Shown here one piece after another: positions 1 through 13,600 of a DNA stretch of 64,000 nt. The first letter of the stretch is position 1. Each line of letters opens with the position of its first letter. Under the pieces are notes generated by a model. That model was given only the letters and a program-made list of their open reading frames with translations, ran no database searches and was not told the DNA's origin. The stretch is from contig NC_073348.2 in the NCBI RefSeq assembly GCF_027580225.2, positions 22,402,501 through 22,466,500 of the forward strand, read 5' to 3'. Made by a program: the position numbers and the translations under genes. This DNA is from Misgurnus anguillicaudatus. Taxonomy: Eukaryota > Chordata > Actinopteri > Cypriniformes > Cobitidae.

Positions 1-2954
1 TGCTGTGCCGAGAGGATTATCCTCACTGCAGAAAACATCTGAAATACATTATTTTTTATCTTCAAGGCATTGAGGATTGTGCTTCCTACTTCTATATGCG
101 TAGCAAAAGTTGAATATATATTGGTACTGTAGTCACAATCTTTAAAAACACAATAAACAGTTTCATGCTTTTTCAGATTTTAAAAAATTCCCTCTCTGTA
201 CATTGGTGCACCCAGAAAATTGTAATAGGGTTGGCCAGAGGTGACCATAGAAAATCATTGTGTGGCACCAAATAATAATTCAGTGTAATGTGTGTTTTAC
301 TTATTACTTTTGTTTCTGGTTAATGTAACATTACAGCTTTTACTTAGCAATTTATTGTTCTTTAAATAGTGTAGTATTTCGCTAATTGATATAGGTGGAT
401 ATGTCGACTGCCTTCCTCTTTATTTAGATTTTTATCATAACCCTACATTTAAGTGTAAATATATTGTTAGTGTTTAATCTACATGACACGCTAATTCGCC
501 AACCGTCCTAAATATGTAATTTTACATATTTATATGACTTTACACATTACATATGTAATGTAACTTTGAAGTCCATTAAATGTTACCAAAAACTGCTAAT
601 CTAATAATAAAGATCAACAGATGGAGTAATACATTTTGTATAAACCAAAAACATATATAGTGTTCAATCCACAAAGAAATTGCTCAATTTAAACCTAGTG
701 ATGCCTAATTTTAATGCACTTTTTTAGTAAAATAAAGGAACTAGGCTATGTTTAATTTATACAGTAAAGACTACGCAATATTATTTTACATTTAATTACT
801 TAAATTAGTTTCTGTATTGTACCTGAAAACTAAAGACCAACCTGAAAATCAAGAAATGCACTGTTTATTTCGTTTCTAAGTTTGTTAAGTTGTTATTGTA
901 TTTATTTGTGCTATTGCTTATAAAACACACTTGTTTGCTATGTATAAAAAGTTTCATCGGATGCACGTGCGGGGAAGCAATTGCGCGTCTGGTCCGAACT
1001 TTACTTCCGGTTTCTGTTTGTTTAATGGTCTGACTAGTTGCTGAAACTGAACTCTTAAACAAATACCTCATGGAAAAGAACAAATGTTTTGGTTTCCTAT
1101 AATCTACGTGTTGTTTATATTGCTTGTTATATAAATAAAATACTTTAAAAGGACTTTGTTGTTATTTATTCTTAGTAGAGTTTACTGGAAGTTATGTGTT
1201 GACCACGAAAGCTGCTTGTTTATGTTGTTACTGCTGAAACCGTCTATTGAAATGAAAAGACAAAACAGACCCCTAAATTATACATCAATGCCATCAACAT
1301 AATGGCCTGTGCACAACTGCCATTTAAACACATACCAAGTGATTTAAGCTACACTTGTCCTGGATACAAAGCACAATAATGTTTACATTTTTCTCAGCCG
1401 GTTTCATTGGATTACTGTATGATCGATGTAGAGTACAGTACAAAACGTTTTATCTCCAGTTATTTACAATTTCAATTGTCTTTAGAAATTATATTCATAA
1501 TACATGTACTGCACAGTATTTTTTTTTTTTACTATACCACAAAAGTTTTACCACTGTAACTGTACGGATCCATAAAAGGATTCTTTTGACTTTTTAATCC
1601 TCAATTTTGTACTTTTCCAATCTTCTCAACAACTTCAATGTGTAATGTTAATCAATGCTTCTCTGCTGTTTTGCTCAGCATCCATAACACACTCAACACA
1701 GTGTCATCTAGTCACTTTCAACTAATAAAAAACAAGATTAATAGATATCATTAAATTGGAGTAGGATTATGTCTAGAATTATAAGCAAAGTAAAATAGGC
1801 CAAATACATGCACAACTGCGAGTTTATCTTTATCTTAAATTATAATTAACTGGAGAGCAAATGTTCTTGTACTCCATAAAGATTCACTTAAATAATTGAG
1901 GGATAAGAAACTTTACATTTTACATTAAACGTAAATGCTATTATGCTTTTTATTTAGAAACAAACACAGCTCCCTATGCGTTTAAGGCAGTTTTGGCTGG
2001 TCCGATTTGGCAAACTTACTAACGGGTTGCAGAAACAGTCCAAAGCTGTAAATGTGTGCGTATGCAGGGGTGTAACCGACATCTTAAAAGTGAGGAGGAC
2101 AGGGACATGTACTATACTGGAGTCCTCTTCACTAATAAGCTGGTGTGTGGTGGGCATTCTTCTGGCGCAATATGGCTGTCAGGTGAATGCTGCACATTGG
2201 TGTTGGTTGAGAAAATTGCCCATTTCAGATGTAAAGTGCAGAAAAGTGCTATATAAATGTAACAAATTAAAGCAAAATAAACTGTGAAATATTATACCCA
2301 AACAAATTCTTCATAAACTGGTCTACCAGTAAAATTGATAAAAAAAAAAGTGGGACCAAAAATAAAAAGACATGTTGACATGACAATGTTTTGCTTAAGT
2401 GTTTTTTTTTTTGAAGAACTTAAAAACAAGTAATTGGTCAGTAATAACAAATAATAAATAAATAATAGAACATTCTGACTTATAACATTCAGGGACAACG
2501 GAAGAAAAATAGCCTTTGGCTAATTCTGGTGCATTTGCAGAAATGTTTTATTATTCTGCAATGTCCCCGAACCCGAAATAAATAAAATAAAACAAATAAT
2601 ATAACAAATTGTGAGCAATAGCCCACATAATTGTAATAAAAAGCACTGTTTATTTGTAAGCTTGTTATATATTTTTCATGTTGGTCTGTAGAAATGTATT
2701 CAAATGTAAAATAATCCTGCATGAAGTTACAAAAGTTAATCAATCAAGACAAATGAATGATTTTCTTTGTCCGTTGTTTGATTAACATTAGAAACAGCAT
2801 ACTTTCACTTTTAGAGTAAGTGCATGGATCCAATAGATAGGTTAGCCTGCTATGCGTTAAATGTCTCAACTGTTACATTCAACTTAAGACATTGCGTTTT
2901 TGCGTAAATATGTGCGCAAGATAACATGAACTTAGCGCTTACGCTCTGTCTGAA
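1..2954. other. 3' flank of gene 1, no gene seen
   Basis: AT-rich sequence with frequent stops in all frames. The short open frames here carry no recognisable domain and no pair of good splice sites. Around 2225-2275 there is a short stretch ending in a trailer like that of fish retroposons (sequence reading 'agtgctatataaatgtaa'), which is weak evidence of a degraded SINE tail. Nothing else was recognised. Confidence 0.5.
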
Positions 2955-3510
2955 ATAGGAATTGACCGATATGGATTTTTTAGTGCCGATGCCGATTTTT
3001 GTTTCATTAGCCTTAGCCGATGACCGATACAGGCTGCCGATATTTGGAGCCGATACTGCTCACTCAATTTACATCATAAAAATGACACGATGATGCCAAA
3101 TGTTACAAGTCTCAATTTAAAAAAGTAACATTTATTGAACTTAAAAAAATTATATTTAACAAATAGTAAAAACAGGTGAGGGTGCTATGGAACCATGAAC
3201 TGCACTCTCCACAATGACGAGGAACTTGTCAGCAAAGGACATTGATTTCTAGTACTCTACTACTACAAATATATATAGAGATGAGGAATAAAAACCCGCT
3301 TTGTACAGCTATGATCAGCTGTTAGGCCGAGTTTTCGATGTTGTTATGGAAAGGTTGGTTGTTTTTAGTCACATGACCTGCAATCGCTCGCGGCTTCCAG
3401 CACTCTGTCGGTAAATAATGGCGGAAAAAAATATCTGCGAACACAGCAGCCACATATCGGCCGATGCCGATACACATAAAACTCACAAAAATCGGCCTAT
3501 CACTAGTCTG
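2955..3510. repeat. Dispersed repeat rich in CCGAT/ATCGG, foldback-like
   Basis: The left end repeats 'gccgatgccgat' and 'gccgatgaccgat'. The right end carries the inverse 'tatcggccgatgccgat' and 'aatcggcctatcac'. The two ends are roughly complementary, as in a foldback DNA transposon. A second stretch with the same vocabulary lies at 45370-46025. The two share the CCGAT-rich ends, not a demonstrated full-length alignment. No coding capacity was seen. Confidence 0.5.
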
Positions 3511-6096
3511 AAACATTAAAGATGCAGGTTTCCAGGCAAGCACTTCAAGTGGGCGTATAAGCAACATTTTCAAACAAAATGTGAGTAAGTCTGTTTCGTG
3601 ATTTCTTTTGCATGCGAAATAGATGACTGACTTTATCAGGCCCCCGTTTCACTCTTTTACAGCTCAAACAGACACACGTAAGATGCTTGCACACTTGTGA
3701 TTGGGTTAATGTTCACTCAAATCTATGTAACAAACAAAAATACATTGGTGCAATGGTGACGGCAAATTGACATGTTCCCCGCCTGATCTACCCCCATGTG
3801 TATATGTATACTTATGCTCAAATTTATTAACTTTACCATCATAAAAAAAATAATACATACTTTCAGTGCACATTACAAGTAGGCGAATTGGGACCAAGCA
3901 CCAATTACTTCAATGGGAATCTGCCGATGCACGACGCGTACTTGAAATCCAGTGCAAATTTCAAATCGGCCTTTTCCAACGCAAATTTGTTAACTTCTTT
4001 AAAACTAAATCAGACGTCCAGCCAACAGTCTGTGGGTGTGACGTCTGAGGCTGAAACTAGCCTGTTACATGAACTATTACTGTAGGTTTACATGGGATCA
4101 TGCTTACATAGTTTCTTAGAAACTTTATGTGATAAAAATGTCTTCCATACAGGCATGATGACATCTTGGTTCAAAAATACTCCTTCAAACTGGGTTTTCA
4201 GTCTATCGATGATCATAAAAAGTGTGATTGCATCACAGATGATTGACAGGTGATCTTAAAGATTGATGTGGGTGTCGAGTGACTGCTCGGGAGATTAGGT
4301 CTCATAGGAAAAATCTCATGGTGAAGAAGACACTGTCCTACTATTGATCTTACGTGTGGGTTTACCTTCTCAAGGGACCATGGGATTGATGCAAAACCCA
4401 AGCAGAACATCTCTTTTAGACTCACATCTTGTGGCTCATTAAAAGTTTAGAGATGACACATACTGCTCGGTTCTCCCTGCGCTCAGATTCACCTAAAGTA
4501 CGAGGTCTAGTTGGAAAAGATGAAGAACTTGTTAATTAATATGAAAGCAGTGGTCTGTTTCATCCACAAGTCTTACAGAGATTCCCACTGGAAAGCCAAA
4601 CCCAAAACAAGAAGCCAAAAAGAAAAGTGTTGCAATGGAAAGCAAACAGAGACTTTTGCTTCAGTCGGATGCTTCTCAGATTTTTGTTGATGGAATGTAC
4701 AATATCATATCTGTACACATAGTTTAAAGTTAAAACATCTACAACAATGTTATTGCTTTCATGAAGAGTAAACTCTTGAAAGAGAAACCAACATTTTTAA
4801 TGAGCTACGATATAAGGGTTAATCAAAGAAGAAATAATTAAATATATAGAGACTACACTTATTGTGAAGATAAGCTTTGTATTAATAAATTAAAGCTATT
4901 TGTGTCGTAATGAAATATAAACATGAAGAATCGACTGCAGTCTTGATTTTATTTACACTTTGGCAAAGAGAAATTTATGAAATAGGGTGCGACATGCTAT
5001 GTAATGAAATATTCATTTGAAATATTTTTACTCAAACTGTCAAAGCATATTTCACTGCAAGACATTTAAACCTAAAACATTATAATTACTATAAAATCAA
5101 ACAGGAATGCATGCGACTTACTCAACTCAAAGTTAGGTTGATGGAAATTCATGTTTCATCACTTATGATGGTACATTTATGCATACGGTCGATTTCAGCT
5201 CCCTATTGTCAATATTACAGATTCACAGCGTGATACCGCACATCACATCCCAAGAGAAGGACGCAGTTGGCTTTCTTGTCCAATCTAGCTCCAAAATTGT
5301 ATGCATATTACCCTAAGGTGCTGCTTTCCACCTTGGCATGGATCTGAAGAAGATGTCTTCAAACCGCATACTGACACGGGCACTCTGCCAAAGCTCGGGA
5401 CAAGTTGTTATATTATGCAATCTTTAGGCAGTAGATTCAGAACGTTCCCCGTGAAAGCCATCGGGCAGGGTGCGGGATGGCCAAAATAATAGCCAATCCA
5501 CACTGCGCAACTGCTCTAAATGAAGACATGTGGCTATCCGACAGGACGTGGAGGTAATCTAGCAAATGGAATGGAAAATCAGATTCACGATAGCAAAAGA
5601 CTCATCTTCCCTGTGGCTTTCGGCCAGAGTCTGGAGGACGTGCCTGTGTACAGTATGTCATCTCAACGCGGCTGGAGGCCGTAAATCGAACACGTACAAA
5701 GACGCGTCAGTCGGGGCAGGGTTTGATCTTGATGGGGTTTGGACGTAGCGTTGATCTCCCGTAAGACTCAAATAAGTTCGATCTCCCGCTGTCCACAAAA
5801 CACCAGAGGAGTCAAATAGTGCCTCGGAGAGCGTGTAAGCTTGACGGGAGATTTTTTCATCATTCGTGTAATCAAGCGCCAGCGATTAAATCACTTTCAC
5901 AGGGACGTGAGCTCGGTATGAACTGCTCACCCGTGGAGAGTTGTGTGTTTTGTCCAGCACGTGGGTGGCCAAACTTGTGAGTTTGTGAGATACTGTACAA
6001 TATGGATGGCTACAGTATTTTAGAGTCGCAGTGACAAGCCAATTGCAGGTCAGGGATGTGCAAAGATGCTTTCTTGAAATATTCCTGTCAATTATT
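3511..6096. other. Intergenic, nothing recognised
   Basis: No splice-site-bounded open frame, RNA gene or clear terminal repeat was found. The stretch 5220-5990 is richer in G+C than its surroundings and has two short plus-strand open frames, but neither resembles a known protein. Confidence 0.4.
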
Positions 6097-6220
6097 ACTG
6101 TAGCTCAAGTGACAGAGCATTGTGTTAGCAACACAAAAGTCATGGGTTCGATCCCAGGGAACACACATACTAAAAATGTATAGCTTGAATGCAGTGTAAG
6201 TCTTTTTTGATAAAACACCC
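6097..6220 (+). mobile_element. tRNA-derived SINE fragment
   Basis: The head looks like a tRNA gene. An A-box-like 'tagctcaagtgacagagcat' is followed about 35 bases on by a B-box-like 'gggttcgatccc'. After that comes the usual SINE body ('gggaacacacatactaaaaatgtatagc') and a truncated trailer ('gtgtaagtc'). It cannot be a working tRNA, because the sequence does not close into an acceptor stem after the B box. A related remnant is at 50296-50434. Confidence 0.7.
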
Positions 6221-6382
6221 AAATCAATTCGTCTGGCTAGTGGCTAAACTGATCTCTGAAATAAATACCTTGTCGAAAAAATAAAATGTTTTGGTTTGCT
6301 AAAGATGAGGGGAGACGACGAGTATGGATCATAGCTGTGCGGAGAGGTCTGGCAGCAGGAAAGAATGACCTTTAGCAAACAT

Positions 6383-7089
6383 CAGTGTTCCCACATCTTA
6401 GTTAACTTCAAATTCAAGGACCTTTCAAGGACTTTCCAGGTCCAATACCCTCAAATTCAAGGACTAAATGTGGGGACACATTACAAGTGAGAACAAGGTT
6501 ACGTGGTGTTACCTTTTAAGATACATTGTTACAGTTCCCTTTCGAGAGAACTCGCGCTGCGTCACTGCGGTGACACTTTGGGGACCCCTCCAGGGGTAAG
6601 TTCGTCTGAGTGTATATCAAATTCAACCAATGGTGAGGCTTAACGACAAAGACAGGGTAACGCGGGAGACATGAAGTATATCGCTATCTGAAATATTGCC
6701 AAAGACAGCGTTACAGGAACGCAGGAAGTATGGCAAGGGAGACGCAGCGTCTCGTCCCCTTCTCAGAGAACAACAGTTACGTAACCCGAGATGTTTTCAT
6801 GTGTCAAACACAACTATGCAAAAAAGCATTTTGGTTTGAATCAACATTCGCATACAGAAGATATAAGCATTTAAAGTGAACAGTTTAGCACGTGTGATGA
6901 AATTTTATGATATTCTCCTACACTACACAGGGAATAATATGGATTTTTTTCCAGAAAACTTGTTGCATAAAATAGATTCAATGACCTGTATCTATGCATG
7001 TATTATTTTCAAAAACTTCCCAAGGCCTTGAATTTTTTTCCCAAGATTCACAACCTTTCAAGGATTTCAAGGACCCGTGGGAACCCTGT
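6383..7089. mobile_element. hAT-like element with nested insertion
   Basis: The left end reads 'cagtgttcccaca' and the right end 'gtgggaaccctg', which are imperfect inverted termini of the type common in fish hAT derivatives. Both arms carry 'ttcaaggac' and 'ctttcaagga' motifs in opposite sense. The middle (about 6530-6790) looks like another insertion ('acagttccctttcgagagaactcgc' pattern, shortened here). A second copy begins at 38221. The TTAA at 6402-6405 is the unoccupied version of the site filled at 38236-38521. A clean 8-bp target duplication was not visible. Confidence 0.5.
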
Positions 7090-7596
7090 AACATTGTATG
7101 CATTCATTTTACACAGTAACGTTAACTCTGTGTGTTGCTACAGTACACTATGTGTTAGATATGATTTATGAATGAATGTAATTTACTTTCATTTTTACCC
7201 TTGTTATTAGAAATAAACTACAGTAAAAGGACTTTGTTATTGATTTTATGTGGCAGTCTACCAGAAATTGCATTTAGTCCATTAAAGCCCTTTCTTGGGG
7301 CAGTTTTCTGGACAGGGTTTAGATTAATCCAGGACCAGGCCTTACTTGTTTAAGGACATTTAAGTAGTTTTTTACAATCAAACCCTACAAAAAAAACTAT
7401 ACTTTTGTGCTTCTTGACACAAAACAATGGTACTGATATATATGTTAAGACACATCAGTGCAAGGTGTTTTAAAATTAAAGCAGCTCAAACATGCATTTT
7501 AGTCCGGGAGTATAATAAGCCCTGTCTGGGAAACCGTTTAAAACTTGATATGCTGCTATATATATGGAAGATGCTTTGCATCGGCAAACTTGTTAG

Positions 7597-9359
7597 TTAA
7601 AGGTGCACTGTGGTTTTTAGCAGCATCTAGTGGTGAGATTGCGAATCGCAAACAACCTCAATGGCCCTGTCTCAAATGGCGCACTTCATGTGGACTTTCG
7701 TTCTTGTGGCTTAAATTGCGTATGCTCGCTTAAGACCAATTTATAGTCATGCATAACCCCTCGTTCAGAGAGCCAGCGACGTTATCGCTGTGTGTCACCC
7801 TTCTCTTTCAATGAGGCGTTTCTAAATCTGCTTGTCATAAACAAATGAGTACCATCCACGCCAGTAACTGACGAGAGAAGGATGACGTGAACTCGACTGC
7901 TTTGTTCTCATTGGTAGTCGCTCCCGAAATTCGCTTGACATTTGCATAAAGTTAAACTTTTCTTAACTTTCTTGCGTCGCTGGACACGCCCATACGGTCG
8001 CCAACGGTCACTTTCGCTCGTGTCGCTGGAAGCCGCCCGGTTTCCATTGAAATGAATGAGATTGCGTCGCTCTGCTACTGCTGGTTGCTGGCTGTTTGAA
8101 TGGGGCGTAAGGTCTACGCTGTAGCTACGCCGTAGGTTATCCGTAGCCTCTGCGTAGCCTGATGTGCACCTCGCCAAATTTTTAACACTGCGTCAGTTCT
8201 ACGCAGGTCGCAAGCGCTCCATGACTAGAACTGTAGTCGTCTAAAAAAAAAACGAAGGGATGAAACATACTCTGTAGAGCAGTTTGTCCGTTTAGGGCTA
8301 CTGTAACAACATGGTGGCAGCTTCCGTCAGGTAAAAAACTGCGTCATAGGTATTTCTGTTTGCGACGGTGAGAACAAAGATGGACCAAGTGATTTAACTC
8401 AAACTGCAAAATTAGTTGCTTTTTATTTACTTCCATCACTGCTGGTCATCTCAAAACATACACAACAAGTTGCTGTTTCTCCTTCTTTGTGGGTTAAACT
8501 TCCTAAGCTGCTTCTTCATTGACGGTCGCGCTGCTACGGTGGTAACACGCATGGATACTGCCTACCAGTGGTCTGCATGTGTGTTTGCACATCGACGCAG
8601 ACGACGACGCAAAAGTATAAATAAAAACCGATGCCTAACCTACGTCGTCGCAGCTACGCCATAGGACCTACTCACAACTACAATAATAAGCCCTTTAGTC
8701 TACGATTCCGTAGGGTATCCCATCTATCATTTTTACGTTCTGAAGTGTGCTCATCAGCGCCCCCTTTGCACCCTTGATGCAGTCTTCGGCAAAGCCCTCA
8801 CTGCTGCAGAATTCGCGCACTTTACCAACCCAGAAGTCCTTGTGAAAGAGCAATCAGATGACGAATGGGAGGAGTTCACACTGATGGGCAACTTTTCTTC
8901 CTATTTATTTAAAAGGCTCGAGTCAGTCCCCCAATATGACTCCAGTACACCCTCGTGGACTCGTGTAAAGGGTCCCTAGAGTCCGCACTACATGATGTCA
9001 TCAAAGTGTGGACTCTGAGGAAGTCCACAAGTCTGGAGTGTGCCATTTGGGACATTTTCGAACACATAGAGAAGCTACAATAGCTGTCACAGGACAAACA
9101 TGTCTGAGACAACGTAGGGACGTAATGTGCGCTGTAGAGCAGTTTTTCCGTTAAGGGCTACTGTAGAAACATGGCGGTGGCTTCCATGTAAGGAGACCCA
9201 CGGTGTATGTAGATAAAAACGGCTCATTCTAAGGTAATAAAAACAATACAGTTCATTATGTAAGGTCTTTATACACCACTGATAATATACCGTAGTTATG
9301 TATATTATATTGCATTTCTGTCAAAAGATCCTTTTAAAAGTCCCACATTGCACCTTTAA
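7597..9359. mobile_element. TTAA-flanked DNA element E, 1.76 kb
   Basis: TTAA occurs at both ends (7597 and 9356). The termini are inverted: 'aggtgcactgtgg' on the left and 'cccacattgcacct' on the right. The inside is G+C-richer and has 'ggcgcacttcatgtggac' near the left. No transposase frame was seen, so this is non-autonomous. A short relative is at 15365-15687, and partial relatives are at 16904-17290, 29131-29307 and 61713-62640. Confidence 0.6.
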
Positions 9360-10323
9360 GCTAAATTTAAACAAACAAAAAAATCGAGATGTGCTTGTCA
9401 AACTGACTGAATTGACTAGTATATTGTTGTTTGACTACAGTAGTTTATCAGTCTGGCTCACCTTTTATTCAAAACCAGTCTGCCTACACACATTATTCCT
9501 AGCACCCCATCGAGAGAGCCATTACACAAACTGAGCATGTTTAAAGAAACCTTGACAAAGTTGAGTATCCAGACGCGTGTTATTCTTCTAAAGCACTGGA
9601 ACAAATTGAGATGTCCCACAGGTTTGACAAACAGACAGGCACTTACTGTGCATGACAATAACGTTTACAGCTCAGTGTGCCTGCTTGGATTCAGCGCTTA
9701 CACACATCACATAATAATTATATGGTGGAGTTCCAAAAGCAGCTTGGCAGATCAGATATAGCAATGTCATGTTGGATACATTCATCTTTTAATACTCTAA
9801 CGCTGTTGTATTTTATGTATATATAAATACACATTTGAAGAGCTCAAATGCAAAACCCTCTAAGTGCCTTTGACATGTTTTTTAGTAAATGAGCTTTTTT
9901 ATTTGACTTTTAATGGATTCTGCCAACAAACCAGTATTTCTGAATGGCCTGAGGCCAGGATTAAGTGGATTTTAAGTAATAAACATATAATACGTGCCAA
10001 GAGCATTCGGTTAATATCATTATCTCATTTTTTGATATAAGTGGTGTTTAGTGGTTTTTGCATCTGAGCTCCTTATTTTTACTTGAAGAAGCATCTGCCA
10101 AATGCATAAATGAAACTTTCTTTTGTTGAAAATCCTTTTTTGTGTTCTAGAGAAAAAATATGGATTTGAAACAACATGAATGTAAGTACATACAATTTAA
10201 TGACAAAATCATTTCTGGATGAACTGCTTTAAATCAATTTCCCAGAACATTCTAAATGCACTGTAAGCTCTACATTATGGGACGTGTTCAAGACACAAAT
10301 TATTGAAAAATAACCAACTCCCA
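9360..10323 (-). other. 3' UTR and downstream flank of gene 1
   Basis: This lies directly 3' of the stop codon at 10324-10326 on the minus strand. A minus-strand AATAAA is present at 9903..9898, about 420 nt after the stop, and would make a reasonable polyadenylation signal. The transcript end is an inference. Nothing else was recognised. Confidence 0.4.
9898..9903 (-). promoter_or_regulatory. Candidate polyadenylation signal AATAAA of gene 1
   Basis: A canonical hexamer on the minus strand about 420 nt beyond the stop codon of the monoamine oxidase-like gene. AATAAA is frequent by chance in AT-rich DNA, so transcript data would be needed to confirm it. Confidence 0.3.
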
Positions 10324-10618
10324 TCAAATCCATTCACCAAGTCCAAGTTGAGGCCTGGCCAGCAGGTAAGCGGTCACCAGTGCAGCTGCAGTCATGACCA
10401 CAGTGAAGAGACGGCATGATGTAGATGACCTGCATCCTGAATCCTTTCTTTGATCGTAGGACTTCTGGGTAACCTGCACTGCCTGCAGTTCTTCGTGAGA
10501 CAGAGAGGATGGGCAAACCTGAGCCAGGACCTCCACAGATGCCCGCTGACCAGACTGAATCGCCCCGCTGAGGTAACCACACCATTCGGTAGCCGTTTCC
10601 GTGCCTGCCCAATAAATC
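10324..10618 (-). CDS. Gene 1 exon 12 (FAD motif and tail anchor)
   Basis: Residues 435-532 and TGA stop. [20 protein letters not shown] is the C-terminal FAD-binding motif. Tyr450 corresponds to MAO-B Tyr435. A polar linker follows, then the hydrophobic segment 505-522 after CRSSTSCR, and a 10-residue end. Acceptor gttag|GA. Confidence 0.92.
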
Positions 10619-13600
10619 CTAACAACAGAGGTATGTACAATTAAGAAAAAAGATAAACAGCAAACTGCTTCTACTTCCTGTACGCCTGGATGAAATGAAT
10701 GAATAATGCAAAAATTAGCTTGTATATGTCCATTTACAACTGTAGGATTTGTCCCCCAGAATGAAATGGTCTATTATTACCTTATTTGAAAAGGTCATGA
10801 ATAATATTGTTGACCTCTGCTCTGATTGGCTGTTTCTCAGAGTGGCTCATTTCAGTAGCTTTGTGTGTGTGCAAACAGACCTTATGTTTGAGCCTGATAC
10901 AGATTTTGAGGAATAATCAATTATTTCGAGATTGTTATGGACATTTCTGAGTAATACGTTTTTGTATTTTTTCAGTATGGACCTGCAAAACGAGATATGT
11001 AATGTCAATAGTAGAACTTTAGCCAAACGTTAGCATAATAGCATTAACTAGCATATAACGCTAACTCAGTGGTCAAACCTTTGTTTTTAGCGTTGTAACA
11101 ACATTGTAATTAATTTAATGTGTGATTTAACGTTGTGGGCGTACATCTCGACTATAACGTCACAGTCGGTGTTAGGTTGAGATTGGCATGTTTTCCAGTG
11201 ATCGTTTGCATAAGAAGGAGGAAATAATCGTGTTTGAGACTCACAATATGTCATTACCATGTTCAAAACTATTATTATTCATCTATGCCTATGAAAATAC
11301 AGTTTTAGATCCTATGGTACCTTTAAAGCAAATATTAAAGTTGATTATACAGTACCATAGGACCATATATGTCACCATATGCTTGGGAAAACCCAGCTAA
11401 AGTCTTTATTTGTGTGATTTATTGCTTTCTACATAAAATCATCTTACAAAAAGAACATTCTGTAAAAATATAACCATATCTTTAAAGGGACACTCCACTT
11501 TTTTGAAAATATGCAAATTTTTCAGCTCCCCTAGAGTTAAACATTTGATTTTTGCCGTTTTGGAATCCATTCGGCTGGTCTCCGGGTCTGGCGCTGGCAC
11601 TTGGCATAGCTTGGCACAATCCATTAAATCTGATTAGACCATTAGCATGGTGCTAAAAAATAACCAAAGAGTTTAGATATTTTTCTTATTTAAAACTTGA
11701 CTCTTCTGTAGTTACATCGTGTACTAAGACCGACGTAAATTAAAAGTTGTGATTTTCTAGGCAGATATGTTTAGGAACTATACTCTCATTCTGGCGTAAT
11801 AATCAAGGACTTTGCTGATGTAACATGGCTGCAGCAGGCGTAGTAATATTATTCTTTGCCCTGCCATATTTTTTAGCGCGATGCTAATGGTCTAATCAGA
11901 CTCAATGGATTATGCTAAGCTATGCTAAAAGTGCTAGCGCCAGACCAGGAGATCAGCTGAATGGATTTCATAACTGTAAAAATCAAATGTTTAACTCTAG
12001 GGGAGCTGGAAAATAAGCATATTTTCAAAAAAAGTGGAATGTCCCTTTAATATTGATTGAGTAACGTCATGTCAAAGATTGACATTAAACTTTGATGCTC
12101 ATGATCATTAAATTAAGAGACTTTAGCTTGGCTTTTTTACATATAGGTAAGGTCTGATATATAAAAACATTTGGCTTATGTTGTTGTTGACGTCAAAAGA
12201 TGTGTCTAATCAAACATTAATACATTTCATTTTTCAATTTATTTTACTTTTCAACAATAACAACTTCTAGTGCTGTGTTGGGGCAATGATGTAAAATCTA
12301 AATCCGAAAGCATAACCAGCACAGGAGCACGGCTTAAATCTCAGCAGATGCTTGCGTAACCTCAAGTGGGGTTCTTTCTCCCCGCATGTACTGTTTAAAG
12401 TTGTATTAAACAATACAGACAACCTCCTGCAGACAATGCATGTTTCTTCCTGTCTGATGATAATTTACCCCAAAATACTTTCAGTTTTCTTGCATACACA
12501 TTTATAATGCCTGGCATTTCACAACAAATTCCCAATGCAAGACCATTTCCATCCACTGCACTGTTTACGCTTTATGCATTATGGATGCTTGGACTTAGTT
12601 GTGCATGAAACCCTCAGGGATCTCTTTTTACCCACAGTGCTTTTCACCTATGCTCTTTGTATATGTGAAGACATGAAAGGGTGGTTTCTATTCCGAAGTC
12701 TACTGTATGGCAAGCAAGAGGCGCATTTCCAACTCTGCATGTGCGGATCAAAAGCAGTCAGGTACGTAATATCTTACAGTCTAGTGCTTTGTTAGAACTC
12801 AAACCAGAGACTTCTTGACTAAGATGCTCCAGACATTCATTCATAATTCAATCGTTTAAATTATTTACATCTATTAAAATAATCTGTTAAATATTCAGTA
12901 TATCACAGGACAGATTGAAGTTTAATGCATCGAAATGATTATGTTTCCACAAGAACGGAAGCTCCAGCATGCCATCCGCTTCCAACTGGGTCAAGGACAG
13001 ATTACGAGGTTCCTTGAGGAAAAGCTCTCCACCCGCACAGCACAGGTATCAAACAATGCGAAGTCCATACATGCCTGGACCACATTATAAGATGAGCTCA
13101 TTCACTTCTCTACGGGTTTAATTCTATTATGGAAATTTCCCCCTCGACTTCATCCGCCGTGCGCTCGCTCTCTCCGTTCTCCTTGGGCGAGCATTAGTTC
13201 AGCCCTGTCAATCGCATAACATGCCAATTTCAAATAAGCTTGAGACGCTTTCCCCCAAGAGTGCCGTTCTTCTGATATTTAGTCATGCGTTTTTGGAAAA
13301 ATTTGTGCTTCTGGGTGAAATGAGCATTTATACTTTTACCATGCATATCAGCAGGTGACGTCAAGCGGATCGATGGTTAAAGGGACAGTTCACCCAAAAA
13401 TGAGAACACTGTTGGTGTGACTCTGTGAAATCCAGGCTGAAGTCTTGTACTCACAACATGTACTCACAGTAGCACATCGGTAACCAGTTTGCTCCAAAAA
13501 ACTCAATAAAGTTTGACAACATTGTCACAATGACACCCTGTTGTATGAATAAATGTTGTGTGGACCCTAAACTGAATCAAAACTTTCCAGTCCTGCAGTA

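Noticed and set aside
6097..6170. Possible tRNA gene (A and B box)
   Set aside because: The acceptor stem does not close and the sequence continues into a SINE body, so it is a tRNA-derived retroposon.
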